Shown in pieces: positions 18,149 to 27,432 of a stretch of DNA of 64,000 bases. Below the pieces are notes generated by a model, which was given only the letters and a program-made list of their open reading frames with translations, ran no database searches and was not told the DNA's origin. The stretch lies in assembly GCA_049340005.1 (NCBI GenBank), contig JBMPIY010000003.1. One strand, given 5' to 3'. The translations under genes were made by a program, and so were the position numbers. The stretch's first letter is position 1; the number at the start of each line of letters is the position of its first letter. This DNA comes from CAXBDP01 sp963974465. Lineage in GTDB: Bacteria > Bacteroidota > Bacteroidia > Cytophagales > Cyclobacteriaceae.

Positions 18149-18532
18149 TTAACTAACTGGAAGTGCTTCCGTTGCCTTTACATCAAACAAGTAGAATTGC
18201 TTGTTCTGGTGCTCAATTAGGAACGAACTTCTAGAAAGTTTATTTTTTAATTCGGCATGTTCCGGCCAATTAATTGTGCCTTCGTAGGTGATTTCATCGA
18301 TAATATTACCGTCCAAATCAACAATTATGATACTTGTTGCAGGATTGTAGACTTCAGCCATCAATTTCTTCTGAATTTCATGCTCAAGTAGCTGATCGTG
18401 TGCTTCTTGAAGTGCCATATTTTCTTCGGCAGCGGTGTTTATTGGCTCTTTTTCGTTAGCGCAAGCTAAATTGACGATCATTGCAAATGCAGCAACGATT
18501 ATCCCAGTTTTTTTAAAATTTAATGTTTTCAT
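18149..18532 (-). CDS. Small exported protein of unknown function
   Basis: The 127-residue protein begins MKTLNFKKTGIIVAAFAMIV, a signal peptide ending near LACANEKE. The Cys is not in a good lipobox context (Asn at -3), so ordinary signal peptidase I cleavage is more likely. The middle is a charged helix (EENMALQEAHDQLLEHEIQKKL). The C-terminal half is a small beta region with VDLDGNIIDEI. No family is recognised. Many Bacteroidota carry similar small secreted genes of unknown role. It is divergent from the LytS-type kinase at 19005, with about 470 bases between them, so regulation by that system is possible but unproven. Confidence 0.6.
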   Translation of the reverse strand: MKTLNFKKTGIIVAAFAMIVNLACANEKEPINTAAEENMALQEAHDQLLEHEIQKKLMAEVYNPATSIIIVDLDGNIIDEITYEGTINWPEHAELKNKLSRSSFLIEHQNKQFYLFDVKATEALPVS

Positions 18533-19004
18533 GTTTTTGACCTTTAAAATATTTTCAACCTTTTTTTATTCTGTTTGTCTTAGATTCACATATATGACGC
18601 AGTATATTATTCTATAGTTGCATCAATATGTAAATTTTTTTTCGGAAAATTCGGTGAATTTGAACTCTTCCAATATTTACCCTAAAAGGGAAATTTTTGG
18701 CAATCAATACAAATTCTATTTTCGAGATTTTAATGTGATTTAAATTTCGCTTTAAAATACCCTACCAAATTTTATACTGTTAAGACGCTACAAAAACGAA
18801 AAGGATTAACCGAAGGGATAAGTGGGTGATTTTGGACTTTTGCGGTAATAAAAAATTCTGAATATTTAAAAAAAAATTTCTACTTGAAGAAAAAACTAAT
18901 AAAAGAATGTTTCCGATTATGGAAGTTACAAGCAGATTATAAATTATGCCTTTCAATTTGCCGATATTAAGCCTTTATTTATTAGCTATTTTCATTCTAT
19001 ACAA
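18533..19004. other. Long AT-rich intergenic region
   Basis: This stretch of 472 bases lies between two divergent genes. It is strongly AT-rich with several A and T runs and holds no reading frame of note. I see no tRNA-like cloverleaf, no octamer GCGGGAGG, and no clear TAnnTTTG element. It presumably carries the promoters of the small exported protein and of the LytS/LytTR pair. Confidence 0.5.
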
Positions 19005-20072
19005 TTGATAAATTTCAGTCGCAAAAAGATTCTCTATTGGTCCTTCCAAATATTTGGCTGGACGAGCTATGCTTTACTGAATATCTTTTTTGTCGCTCTT
19101 ATCCGTTTAGCCGAAAATGGGGCTTTTGCCTCTCCTTCGGATCAAATTGTATTTAGCTATTTTTTGCAGGCAGCGTTCTTCTTGGTAAGTACACACTTGT
19201 TTAGAAACTTGATCCTCAAATGGCGTTGGATCAAAATGCATGTGTCCCAAATCATTCCGAGAGTTTCAGTTTCGGTTTTGGTGCTGAGTATTCTCAATTA
19301 TCTATTTCAGGTTCTTACAGCTTTCAATTTAGGAACGATCAATTTCCAAACAGATTTTGAACCTGTAGTGGTTCTTACTAACATCTTTCTAGTATATATC
19401 TTCTATTTCCTTTGGGCTTCCATTTACTTTCTGTACAATTATATGGAAAGCTACAATGCTAGCTTGAAACAGGAGGCAGCCATAAATGAAATCAGACTAA
19501 ATGCGCTAAAGTCCCAACTCAATCCACATTTTATATTCAATGCACTTAATAGCGTGCGAGCATTGGTAGATGAGGATCCAAGAAAGGCCAAAATCGCCAT
19601 TACACAACTTTCCAATATCCTTCGCAATAGCTTGGTGATGGACAAGAAAATGGTGATTCCCTTTAATGATGAAATAAAGACGGTAAAAGATTACCTAAAC
19701 CTAGAGTTAATCCGTTTCGAAGAAAGACTGCAAACCAAGTTTATTATCCATCCCGAATCAGGGCAGTTTGAAGTTCCTCCATTGATGGTTCAAACCTTAG
19801 TAGAGAATGGCATTAAGCATGGTATTTCCAATCTGGTAGCGGGAGGATTGCTACAAATAGAAACCGATGTGCAGAATAATATGCTCACTATCAAAATAAA
19901 AAATAGTGGACAATATATAAATGGTGTAATTTCGAAGAAAGGAACTGGCTACGGCCTCCAAAATACTGAGCAGCGATTGAAGCTTATTTATGGAGATCAG
20001 GCCACTTTCCGAATATTCAATGAATCTGATAAATTTGTAATGACTGAAGTTAAAATCCCACAACGAATATGA
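19005..20072 (+). CDS. LytS/YehU-family sensor histidine kinase
   Basis: The 355-residue kinase has four hydrophobic segments in its first 150 residues (about 10-32, 50-68, 85-105 and 120-145). A His_kinase domain follows (PF06580 type), with the phospho-acceptor His175 in the QLNPHFIFNALNS box and an N box near residue 265 (LVENGIKHG). An ATP-binding G-rich part (GTGYGLQN) completes it. The membrane region has no extracellular sensor domain, as is usual for this family in Bacteroidota. The start is a TTG at 19005, because no ATG lies near the conserved N-terminus. The stop overlaps the next gene's start as ATGA. Confidence 0.9.
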   Translation: MINFSRKKILYWSFQIFGWTSYALLNIFFVALIRLAENGAFASPSDQIVFSYFLQAAFFLVSTHLFRNLILKWRWIKMHVSQIIPRVSVSVLVLSILNYLFQVLTAFNLGTINFQTDFEPVVVLTNIFLVYIFYFLWASIYFLYNYMESYNASLKQEAAINEIRLNALKSQLNPHFIFNALNSVRALVDEDPRKAKIAITQLSNILRNSLVMDKKMVIPFNDEIKTVKDYLNLELIRFEERLQTKFIIHPESGQFEVPPLMVQTLVENGIKHGISNLVAGGLLQIETDVQNNMLTIKIKNSGQYINGVISKKGTGYGLQNTEQRLKLIYGDQATFRIFNESDKFVMTEVKIPQRI

Positions 20073-20794
20073 GAGCACTAATTGTAGATGACGAAAGATT
20101 AGCTCGCAAAGAATTGCTGAGCCTTCTAGCAGAGTATAAAGAAATTGAGATTGTAGGCGAAGCAGTTAATGTGGACGATGCAATTGAAAAAATCAATCAG
20201 TTACAACCTGATTTGCTTTTTTTGGATATTCAAATGCCAGGTAAAACAGGGTTTGATCTATTGGAAGAACTTGAAAAAGCTCCCAATGTAATATTCACAA
20301 CAGCTTATGACGAGTATGCATTAAAAGCCTTCCAAGTAAATGCATTAGATTATTTGCTAAAACCTATACAGCCAGAGCGTTTGAAAGAAGCTGTAACCAA
20401 GATGGTGAAAGTTCAGCAAAAGGAAGATGCGCTAGATGACAATACGGAAAAGAAAAAACTTGGGATCAATGATCAGGTTTTTGTGAAAGATGGGGAAAGA
20501 TGCTGGTTTGTGAGATTGAAAGATATCCGCTTATTCGAATCCGATGGTAATTATATCAAAATCTATTTCGAGAACTTCAAGCCGATGATACATAAGTCGC
20601 TCAATGCCCTTGACGAACGTCTTGATGATCGTGCCTTCTTTAGAGCAAGCCGTAAGCACATTATCAACCTCAATTGGGTAGAAAGCATCGAAAGCTGGTT
20701 TAATGGCGGACTAATGGTAATGTTGAAAGGCGGAGAGAAAATAGAAGTTAGCCGTAGACAAGCCGCTAAATTCAAAGAAATGATGAGTTTGTAA
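20069..20794 (+). CDS. LytTR-family response regulator
   Basis: The 241-residue regulator has an N-terminal receiver domain (Asp7-Asp8 pocket, phospho-acceptor Asp53 in LFLDIQMP, Lys in LLKPI). A C-terminal LytTR DNA-binding domain begins about residue 135 (KDGERCWFVRLKDIRLFES, RASRKHIINLNWVESI). LytTR proteins bind DNA as dimers through a beta fold. It overlaps the LytS-type kinase gene by four bases, so the two are translationally coupled and form a cognate pair. The target genes are unknown. The small hypothetical protein just downstream and the exported protein upstream are the nearest candidates. Confidence 0.95.
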   Translation: MRALIVDDERLARKELLSLLAEYKEIEIVGEAVNVDDAIEKINQLQPDLLFLDIQMPGKTGFDLLEELEKAPNVIFTTAYDEYALKAFQVNALDYLLKPIQPERLKEAVTKMVKVQQKEDALDDNTEKKKLGINDQVFVKDGERCWFVRLKDIRLFESDGNYIKIYFENFKPMIHKSLNALDERLDDRAFFRASRKHIINLNWVESIESWFNGGLMVMLKGGEKIEVSRRQAAKFKEMMSL

Positions 20795-20921
20795 ATTAAC
20801 GATTCTAATTTTCTATTGTAGTAGTCATTTTATCAAACCTTTAATGATTTTTACGTATGTAATAATCAAGGCTTTATGAAATTTAATTTTAAAAATAGCA
20901 AAGCAAAAGCGTTTATATAAA

Positions 20922-21287
20922 ATGAAACTATATACAAGACCTCTGATCGAATTGATGGATGAAATAGAGGACAATCTCAAAAATCTGAGCTATACACCTT
21001 ATTTCAAAAAATGGTATGGAGAGATTAAAGAGTCGATGGAGGAATTACGAGCTGTAGTATATGATCAGATGTCTGAAATTAATGTGCAAATAGCCGACCT
21101 AGACCATTACTTGTATGATAAGTATCTGAGAGTTAATAAAAAGGTTGAAAAATCTGGCCTCAGTTGCATATTAAGACACTGGAACTACAGTCTAAAACAA
21201 GCTCCAAAGGATGTTGATTTTATTAAAGAAGACATCCAAGAGCTAAGTGAGTGGATCGAAAAAAATGGAATGGTAAAAGTAAAATAG
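20922..21287 (+). CDS. Small helical protein of unknown function
   Basis: This 121-residue soluble protein starts at the ATG at 20922 with no signal peptide. It is rich in Glu, Lys, Leu and Tyr and looks almost entirely alpha-helical (MDEIEDNLKNLSYTPYFKKW, QIADLDHYLYDKYLRVNKK). One Cys occurs in SGLSCILRHW. I do not recognise a family. It follows the LytTR regulator by 127 bases on the same strand and is closed by an unusually long perfect terminator, so it may be read from its own promoter. A role linked to the two-component pair is only a guess. Confidence 0.55.
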   Translation: MKLYTRPLIELMDEIEDNLKNLSYTPYFKKWYGEIKESMEELRAVVYDQMSEINVQIADLDHYLYDKYLRVNKKVEKSGLSCILRHWNYSLKQAPKDVDFIKEDIQELSEWIEKNGMVKVK

Positions 21288-21304
21288 CTATTTCATTATC
21301 TGTA

Positions 21305-21347
21305 AAAACACGAAAGCCCAAGTTTATCGCTTGGGCTTTCGTGTTTT
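21305..21347. terminator. Strong bidirectional terminator (18-base perfect stem)
   Basis: AAAACACGAAAGCCCAAG pairs perfectly with CTTGGGCTTTCGTGTTTT across a seven-base loop. It separates the convergent small helical protein gene and glyS, and A and T runs on the two sides suit both directions. Confidence 0.9.
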
Positions 21348-21361
21348 ATGTTGATGACTAT

Positions 21362-22849
21362 TTAGGAGATCAATTTCTCAAATATCCTTTTAAAGCTAAC
21401 TGATTCGCCAATTTTTTGTGGCAAATCTGCAATCGCTACCCTTTCTTGTTCGGTGGTATCTCTGTGTCTAATCGTCACGGTATTATCTTCTAGTGTTTGG
21501 TGATCCACAGCAATACAATAAGGTGTGCCAATTAAATCTTGTCGAGTGTAGCGCTTGCCAATAGATCCTTGCTCTTCATATATCACAGGGAAATCCATTT
21601 GTAATAGTCTCATAACCTCCCGCGCTTTTTCTGGTAGTCCGTCTTTTTTGGTAAGTGGGAAAATGGCTGCTTTCACAGGAGCTAATGCAGGATGCAATTT
21701 CAAATAAATTCTTTCCTTTTGCTGATCTCCTTCGCCTGTTGATTCTTCCGTATAGGCTTCGCAAAGAGTGGCCAAGAACAATCTGTCCGAGCCAGATGAA
21801 GTTTCAACTACATAAGGAATATAATTCTTATTTACTTCGGGATCAAAGTATTGCAATTTTTTGCGAGAAATTTCCTGATGATTTTTTAAGTCAAAATCCG
21901 TACGTGAGTGTATACCTTCAATTTCCTTGAAACCAAACGGAAACTGATATTCTATATCCACAGCTGCATTGGCATAATGAGCAAGTTTGTCGTGATCATG
22001 GAATTTCAATTTGGCGGGAGGGAAACCAAGTGCCTCATACCATTTCATTCTAGCTTCTTTCCAGAAAGTGTACCATTCCATCTCTTCACCTGGTCGTACA
22101 AAGTATTGCATTTCCATTTGTTCAAACTCACGCATACGGAATATAAACTGACGCGCAACGATTTCATTACGGAATGCTTTACCAATTTGAGCAATTCCAA
22201 ATGGCACCTTCATACGTGCTGATTTTTGCACATTCAGGAAATTCACGAAAATCCCTTGAGCAGTTTCTGGTCTTAAGTAAATAGCATTGGAATCGTCCGC
22301 TACAGAGCCTATCTGTGTGGAGAACATCAAATTGAATTGCCTTACTTCAGTCCAATTTGCTGTACCGCTTATTGGGCATGAGATACCTTCATTTATTATT
22401 AATTCCTGCAAGCCTTTTAAGTCTTCTGCAGTAAGCAATTCGTTCATCCTTTTTACAAGAGAATGCGCTTTTTCACTTTGTCCATCAGCTTCCAATTTAG
22501 CCGCAGCATCTTCGATTAGCACATCGGCACGGTAGCGTTTTTTAGAATCCTTGTTATCCACCATCGGATCATTGAAGCTATCGATATGTCCAGAAGCTTT
22601 CCAAGTAAGTGGATGCATAAAAATGGCAGAGTCCAAGCCAACGATATTAGCATGGAGCTGTGTCATACATTGCCACCACACTTTTTTAAGGTTGTTCTTA
22701 AGTTCTACACCGTATGGGCCGTAGTCGTATACGGCTTGTAAGCCATCGTATATTTCGCTGGAAGGAAACACAAAGCCATATTCCTTGGCATGTGCTACTA
22801 CATTTTTAAATAAATTATTCTCCGGGGATGCTGATTCATTCTTATTCAT
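21362..22849 (-). CDS. glyS: Glycyl-tRNA synthetase (homodimeric type)
   Basis: The 495-residue class II synthetase charges tRNA-Gly with glycine. It is the alpha2 (archaeal/eukaryal-like) form used by Bacteroidota, not the alpha2beta2 form. Visible features are GFVFPSSEIYDG and YDYGPYGVELKNN at the N-terminus. Class II motif 2 is FRNEIVARQFIFRMREFEQ, with the ELEQ/EQMEM glycine pocket. The anticodon-binding domain follows, with LAPVKAAIFPL near residue 390. Its length is normal. It is a single gene read away from the Usp-antiporter pair, and its start is 109 bases from that operon. It contains the octamer twice in opposite directions (21616, 22014). Confidence 0.97.
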   Translation of the reverse strand: MNKNESASPENNLFKNVVAHAKEYGFVFPSSEIYDGLQAVYDYGPYGVELKNNLKKVWWQCMTQLHANIVGLDSAIFMHPLTWKASGHIDSFNDPMVDNKDSKKRYRADVLIEDAAAKLEADGQSEKAHSLVKRMNELLTAEDLKGLQELIINEGISCPISGTANWTEVRQFNLMFSTQIGSVADDSNAIYLRPETAQGIFVNFLNVQKSARMKVPFGIAQIGKAFRNEIVARQFIFRMREFEQMEMQYFVRPGEEMEWYTFWKEARMKWYEALGFPPAKLKFHDHDKLAHYANAAVDIEYQFPFGFKEIEGIHSRTDFDLKNHQEISRKKLQYFDPEVNKNYIPYVVETSSGSDRLFLATLCEAYTEESTGEGDQQKERIYLKLHPALAPVKAAIFPLTKKDGLPEKAREVMRLLQMDFPVIYEEQGSIGKRYTRQDLIGTPYCIAVDHQTLEDNTVTIRHRDTTEQERVAIADLPQKIGESVSFKRIFEKLIS

Positions 22850-22958
22850 GGCCGCAAAGATAATCAGCTCCTTAAGTCTTTTCTAATTGGCTCAGGTCAA
22901 TTTTACGGTTATTTAAAGCAAATCTATTATATTGGAAGCTTTGTAATCTATTTAAGCC

Positions 22959-23801
22959 ATGTTCCAGAAAATTGCTCTTGCTATTGCCTTTTCGCCTAGA
23001 ATGGAAGCCTTGATGTGCGAAACCAAACGCTTTGCACGCCAATTCAATGCCGAAGTGATATTCATACACATAGGTGAAAAAAGTGAGGGAGAGGAGCTTG
23101 AGCTAAATAAAATTTTCGAAAAAAATGGCTTTGATCTTAGTAAAATCACAGTGATTTGGGAGGATGGTAATCCAAGCAAAAAGATAATAGAGATATGTAA
23201 AAGGGAGAACATTGATCTTTTAGTTTCGGGGGCACTAAAAAAGGAGTCTTTCTTGAAAACCCACTTTAGCTCAATTGCCAGAAAAATAATGCGGAAGGGA
23301 GAAGTGTCATTATTGATTTTGCTTGAGCCGAGTTATAATCCAACACCTTTCAAAAGAATTGTAATAAATGGCACAGATCACCCCTGCACTCCTGAGATAA
23401 TTGAAAAAGGAATTCAGCTGGCGAAAATTGAGCAAGCACAAAACGTGCATATTATTAATGAAATTCAATTAATGGGATTGCGAATGTCGGTAGCAGGCGA
23501 AGACACGGCAGATACAGTGGAAAGTACTAGACGTGGGCTTGTACATGACGAGGTGGTGAAAATTGAAGAAATACTAAAAGATTTAGATAGGGGTAACTTA
23601 AAAATTAATATCAAAATAGTAAGCGGCAAACCAGGTTATGAAATGGCTCGCTTTGCAGAGAAGGTAAATGCAGATTTACTTGTTTTAAGAGCGCCAGACC
23701 ACAAACTTAATTTGTTGGACAGGTTTTTTCCTCATGATCTTGAATACATATTGAATGACCTTCCAAGTAACTTACTGATTATTCAACCTAAGAGATCATA
23801 A
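22959..23801 (+). CDS. Tandem universal stress protein (UspA x2)
   Basis: The 280-residue protein contains two UspA domains. The first (residues 1-130) has a PRMEALMCETKRFARQF helix and VSGALKKESFLKTHFSS. The second (about 140-280) ends with the LLVLRAPDHK and LLIIQPK pattern. The ATP-binding G-x2-G-x9-G motif is not intact in either domain, so the nucleotide-free type is likely. The stop overlaps the start of the next gene by one base (TAATG), so it is translated with the CPA2-type antiporter. Fusions and operons of Usp domains with such antiporters are well known, and the Usp part probably senses stress and tunes the transporter. Confidence 0.85.
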   Translation: MFQKIALAIAFSPRMEALMCETKRFARQFNAEVIFIHIGEKSEGEELELNKIFEKNGFDLSKITVIWEDGNPSKKIIEICKRENIDLLVSGALKKESFLKTHFSSIARKIMRKGEVSLLILLEPSYNPTPFKRIVINGTDHPCTPEIIEKGIQLAKIEQAQNVHIINEIQLMGLRMSVAGEDTADTVESTRRGLVHDEVVKIEEILKDLDRGNLKINIKIVSGKPGYEMARFAEKVNADLLVLRAPDHKLNLLDRFFPHDLEYILNDLPSNLLIIQPKRS

Positions 23802-25051
23802 TGGAAAACATAAATACATTAACTCATGGGGATATTGTAACCTTATTTGTACAGCTTGGTATTATGCTGATTTTCGCAAGAATCTTCGCGGAAATTGCTA
23901 GAAAATTTAAACAACCTGCTGTTGTTGGGGAGATCTTTGCGGGAATAATTTTAGGACCTACAATACTAGGGTTGCTTGCTCCAGATTTCTTCCAATCTTT
24001 ATTTTCGATAGAAAGTAATTCCTTCCTAGTATTAGACGGGATTGTTCAGATGGCGGTAGTTCTACTGTTATTTATTGCTGGACTCGAAGTAGAATTGCAT
24101 ATCGTTTGGGCTCAAGGAAAAAATGCACTAAGTATTGCGTTCTATTCTTTAATTATTCCCTTGGTTATCGGCTTTTTGTCAACTTATTTTTTTCCTGAGT
24201 TTTGGGGTATTGGAGATCCAGATTCAAAATTAATTTTCGCATTATTTATTGGAACTGCTTTATCAATCACAGCCCTGCCTGTAATTGCACGTGTGTTGAT
24301 GGATTTGAACATTTTCAAATCAAAAATGGGCTTGCTAATAATTGCCTCTGCAATGATAATTGATATTTTAGGTTGGATTATTTTCTCAATAATCCTAAGT
24401 ATGATGGGCAGAACTGTAGAAGGGATGAGCTTATGGGCAACTATTGCACTGACGCTAGGTTTCACCATTTTGATGTTGACAATTGGCAAAAGTATTATCA
24501 ACAAAGCTCTTCCGTGGGTAAATAAAAAAATGGCTTGGCCTGGAGGCTTACTTTCTCTCTGCATGGCAGTTTGTTTTATGGCCGCGGCTTTCACCGAATA
24601 TATTGGTATTCATGCAATTTTTGGCGCATTTATAGTAGGTGTTGCTATTGGCGACTCAGAGTTTTTGACTGAAAAGGCCAAAGAAATTTTGCATCAGTTC
24701 ATCAATAATATCTTTGCCCCCCTATTTTTTGTTTCAATTGGACTCAAAGTAAATTTCATAGAGGGCTTTGATCCAATTTTAGTACTTTCTGTTCTTGTAA
24801 TTGGTTTTCTAACAAAAATAATTGGAAGCGGAATTGGTGCTAAAGTGGCTGGTTTTGATAACAAAGACTCGCTTGCTATCGGTTATGCAATGAATACGCG
24901 AGGCGCTATGGAGATAATTTTAGGATTGATTGCCCTCGAAAACGGTTTAATTACAAATTCCATGTTTATAGCCTTAGTAGTGCTTGCATTAGCCACAAGT
25001 ATGGCCGCAGGCCCACTGATGAAAACTGCACTTACAATGAAAAAAAAGTAA
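23801..25051 (+). CDS. CPA2-family cation/proton antiporter
   Basis: The 416-residue membrane protein has about twelve transmembrane segments of the Na+/H+ exchanger fold (KefB/NhaS3-like CPA2 family). Recognisable parts are AGIILGPTILG early, GTALSITALPVIARVL in the fifth and sixth helices (unwound Thr-Ala-Leu-Pro region), a central FGAFIVGVAIGD segment, and NTRGAMEIILGLIAL near the end, where Arg and Glu are conserved in CPA2. There is no RCK/TrkA-N or cytosolic Usp domain in the protein itself. The separate upstream Usp gene may stand in for it. It is likely a K+ or Na+ efflux system for pH or osmotic control. It is convergent with the AI-2E gene. Confidence 0.9.
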   Translation: MENINTLTHGDIVTLFVQLGIMLIFARIFAEIARKFKQPAVVGEIFAGIILGPTILGLLAPDFFQSLFSIESNSFLVLDGIVQMAVVLLLFIAGLEVELHIVWAQGKNALSIAFYSLIIPLVIGFLSTYFFPEFWGIGDPDSKLIFALFIGTALSITALPVIARVLMDLNIFKSKMGLLIIASAMIIDILGWIIFSIILSMMGRTVEGMSLWATIALTLGFTILMLTIGKSIINKALPWVNKKMAWPGGLLSLCMAVCFMAAAFTEYIGIHAIFGAFIVGVAIGDSEFLTEKAKEILHQFINNIFAPLFFVSIGLKVNFIEGFDPILVLSVLVIGFLTKIIGSGIGAKVAGFDNKDSLAIGYAMNTRGAMEIILGLIALENGLITNSMFIALVVLALATSMAAGPLMKTALTMKKK

Positions 25052-25053
25052 TT

Positions 25054-26094
25054 TCAAGTTTTTTTATCTGGCTCTCCTAGCAAGGTGGCAAATGGTTTTG
25101 TGCTTTCAAATTCCTCGAAAATGGCTCTTAATGCACCAATTAGAGGAATAAAAAGAACCATGCCAGAAACACCCCAAATCATACCTCCCGCCAATAATGC
25201 GATGATTACGGCCAATGGATTAGCTTGCACGCTGCCTCCTACCACATAGGGAGTTATTAGGTTGTTTTCAAATATTTGTAAGCCCCAAAGCAAGCCCAAT
25301 GTAAGAAGCGGGAGGAATAAAGTATCGCTTGTCAAATACACATAAAGCACCGTAACTAAGCTCGATAAAAATACACCAACGTAAGGAATCAAATTGAATA
25401 CAGCTAAAAATACCGCAAAGAATAAGGCATGTTTAATGCCCAAACCAAATAGAACAATGGCGAACAAAACGCCCATAATAAGTGTGACCAGCACCATTCC
25501 ATACAAGTATTGTTGAATAACCTTCCTTACTTTTTGGATGACTTTTGCAGTTTGAGCTTTAGTTTCTTCCTTGCCAAGTTGGAGCAGAAATTGGAAATAC
25601 ACTTTTCTATAATGAATCAGAAAAAAGATAAATAAGGGCATCAATGTTAGGTAGGTGATGGCAATTGCTGCAGAAGTTAGTGTTTGGGAAACCCCAGAGA
25701 GCCCTCCTTCAGTAAAGCGTTCAATGGAGTTGGCAATTTGTGTAGTTTGGAATTCTTTGCTCAGGCCAATTTTATCAGTAAGAAATTGCTGAATTTCTTC
25801 TAAGCTTCCTTCGAAGCGATTGCCCAATTTGGGCAAATCTTGTAATAAGGAAATTACTTCTCGCGATAGAAAAAAGACAATTGCAGCAATCATAGAGGTA
25901 AGAATTAAAATGCTTATGATTGCAGCAATTGGTGCCGGAATTCCTTTTTTCTCAAACCATTCCACGGGAGACAATATAAGTATGGCCAAAAATGCCGACC
26001 AAGCCAAAGGAGCTAGTAGCTGCTGACCAACTATAAGAATGTGTACCAATAGAACCAAAAAAAGTAGGGTGTAGCTTAACTTTTGAATATTCAT
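25054..26094 (-). CDS. AI-2E/PerM-family transporter
   Basis: The 346-residue protein has the eight-helix layout of the AI-2E transporter (PerM/YdiK/TqsA) family. It opens with NIQKLSYTLLFLVLLVHILIV, has a soluble middle (GNRFEGSLEEIQQFLTDKIGL), and ends with the conserved pore-like segment VVGGSVQANPLAVIIALLAGG. Members export signalling molecules or exchange Na+ for H+. The substrate is uncertain. The ATG at 26094 is preferred over one at 26112, because the extra six residues (MPPLTA) are atypical and the promoter region is short. It contains the octamer in both directions (25184, 25308). Confidence 0.85.
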   Translation of the reverse strand: MNIQKLSYTLLFLVLLVHILIVGQQLLAPLAWSAFLAILILSPVEWFEKKGIPAPIAAIISILILTSMIAAIVFFLSREVISLLQDLPKLGNRFEGSLEEIQQFLTDKIGLSKEFQTTQIANSIERFTEGGLSGVSQTLTSAAIAITYLTLMPLFIFFLIHYRKVYFQFLLQLGKEETKAQTAKVIQKVRKVIQQYLYGMVLVTLIMGVLFAIVLFGLGIKHALFFAVFLAVFNLIPYVGVFLSSLVTVLYVYLTSDTLFLPLLTLGLLWGLQIFENNLITPYVVGGSVQANPLAVIIALLAGGMIWGVSGMVLFIPLIGALRAIFEEFESTKPFATLLGEPDKKT

Positions 26095-26189
26095 GGCTGT
26101 TAATGGAGGCAAAGAAGTCTTGATTCGACTATCTAAATTTAAAAGAGAATAAATTGTTGAACAACTAAGCAGGACTTTTTAAAAAACAA

Positions 26190-26197
26190 TACCTTTG
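26190..26197 (+). promoter_or_regulatory. Bacteroidota-type -7 element (TACCTTTG)
   Basis: TACCTTTG fits TAnnTTTG and lies 21 bases before the hemH ATG at 26219. No good upstream TTTG is at the usual spacing. The same 8-mer is reused upstream of the KAS III gene at 27397. Confidence 0.45.
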
Positions 26198-26218
26198 AAT
26201 GAAGGTTAGCTCTAAATC

Positions 26219-27280
26219 ATGAATACTAATATTAAGATAGGAAAGATAGGTGTATTACTCGTAAACTTGGGCACCCCAGACAGTCCTAAAACACCTGATG
26301 TAAGAAAATATTTGCGTGAGTTCTTGATGGATGGACGCGTTATTGATATTCCTGCTTTTCCACGTTGGTTATTAGTAAATGGAATTATTGCTCCTTTTCG
26401 CTCACCAAAATCGGCCAAGGAATACAGGAAATTGTGGGATGATCGAGGCTCTCCTCTAAAATATTATGGAGAGGATGTAAAAGACCTATTGCAAGCCGAG
26501 CTTGGGAGTGACTATCATGTAGTACTTGGCATGCGCTACCAAAGCCCATCGATAGAAACGGCACTTGATGAGTTGAAAAAAGCAAACGTTGATTCTATAG
26601 TTTGTATACCATTATTCCCGCAATATGCTAGTGCGACTAATGGCTCGGTGGTAGATAAAGTAATGGAAATTTGCCGAACTTGGCAGATTATCCCAAGTGT
26701 CAACTTTGTGAATCGATTTGTGGAGCATCCGCTTTTTATTAAGGCATTTGCGAACATTGGCAAAAAGTATCTTGCTAAGGCTAATTATGATCATGTCGTA
26801 TTTAGTTATCATGGTTTGCCTGAGAGACAAATTCGCAAAGGTAGCGTGGGGTCTCAATGCCAGCTGGGCGATTGTTGTAATCATTTTCATAAAAATAATG
26901 CCTATTGCTATCGTGCACAGTGTTTTTTGACTACCCGTTTGATTGCTGCAGAGCTTGGTTTGAAGGAAGGACAGTTTACGACATGTTTCCAAAGTAGATT
27001 GGGAAATGACCCTTGGATTAAACCTTATACAGAAGATATGTTGAAAGAATTGGCTGGAAAAGGCATTAAAAAAGTCCTTGTTTATTGTCCGGCCTTTATT
27101 GCGGATTGCTTAGAGACAACAGTGGAGGTAGGAGAGGAATATAAGGAGCAATTTGAGGAAGCGGGAGGAGAAGTTTGGCAGCTTGTAGAAAGCCTAAACG
27201 ACTCACCCGATTGGATAGCTTGCTTGAGGGAACTAGTTTATGAAAACACTCCGATAAGTCAGAATAAAATTTCGGTTTAA
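26219..27280 (+). CDS. hemH: Ferrochelatase
   Basis: The 353-residue enzyme inserts ferrous iron into protoporphyrin IX, the last step of protoheme synthesis. Signature segments are GVLLVNLGTPDSP at the N-terminus, VFSYHGLPERQ with the catalytic His, and the LVYCPAFIADCLETTVEVG region with the acidic metal path (Glu residues). A Cys-rich insertion CQLGDCCNHFHKNNAYCYRAQC occurs in the middle, as in [2Fe-2S] or Cys-rich bacterial ferrochelatases, though its four-Cys pattern is not certain to bind a cluster. A TACCTTTG promoter lies 21 bases upstream. It is monocistronic and 28 kb from the heme uptake locus in this window. Confidence 0.95.
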   Translation: MNTNIKIGKIGVLLVNLGTPDSPKTPDVRKYLREFLMDGRVIDIPAFPRWLLVNGIIAPFRSPKSAKEYRKLWDDRGSPLKYYGEDVKDLLQAELGSDYHVVLGMRYQSPSIETALDELKKANVDSIVCIPLFPQYASATNGSVVDKVMEICRTWQIIPSVNFVNRFVEHPLFIKAFANIGKKYLAKANYDHVVFSYHGLPERQIRKGSVGSQCQLGDCCNHFHKNNAYCYRAQCFLTTRLIAAELGLKEGQFTTCFQSRLGNDPWIKPYTEDMLKELAGKGIKKVLVYCPAFIADCLETTVEVGEEYKEQFEEAGGEVWQLVESLNDSPDWIACLRELVYENTPISQNKISV

Positions 27281-27396
27281 AAGATGAATTCAGGATTAAA
27301 TTTCTTCATTTTAATGAAAATCTATTAACAGGAGCTTACTTTCTTAAAGTAGCATTTTTTATTTGGCAATACGATGGACTTTTTAGAATGCCTGCT

Positions 27397-27404
27397 TACC
27401 TTTG
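27397..27404 (+). promoter_or_regulatory. Bacteroidota-type -7 element (TACCTTTG)
   Basis: TACCTTTG fits TAnnTTTG and lies 28 bases before the ATG at 27433. A TTTG at 27362-27365 is farther upstream than the usual 19-base spacing. Confidence 0.4.
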
Positions 27405-27432
27405 AAGCTTATTTTCTGAAAAATACCTTTTG

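Noticed and set aside
18533..19004. Possible small RNA or attachment site in the long gap
   Set aside because: Only A/T runs are visible, with no hairpin terminator or repeat to support an RNA gene.
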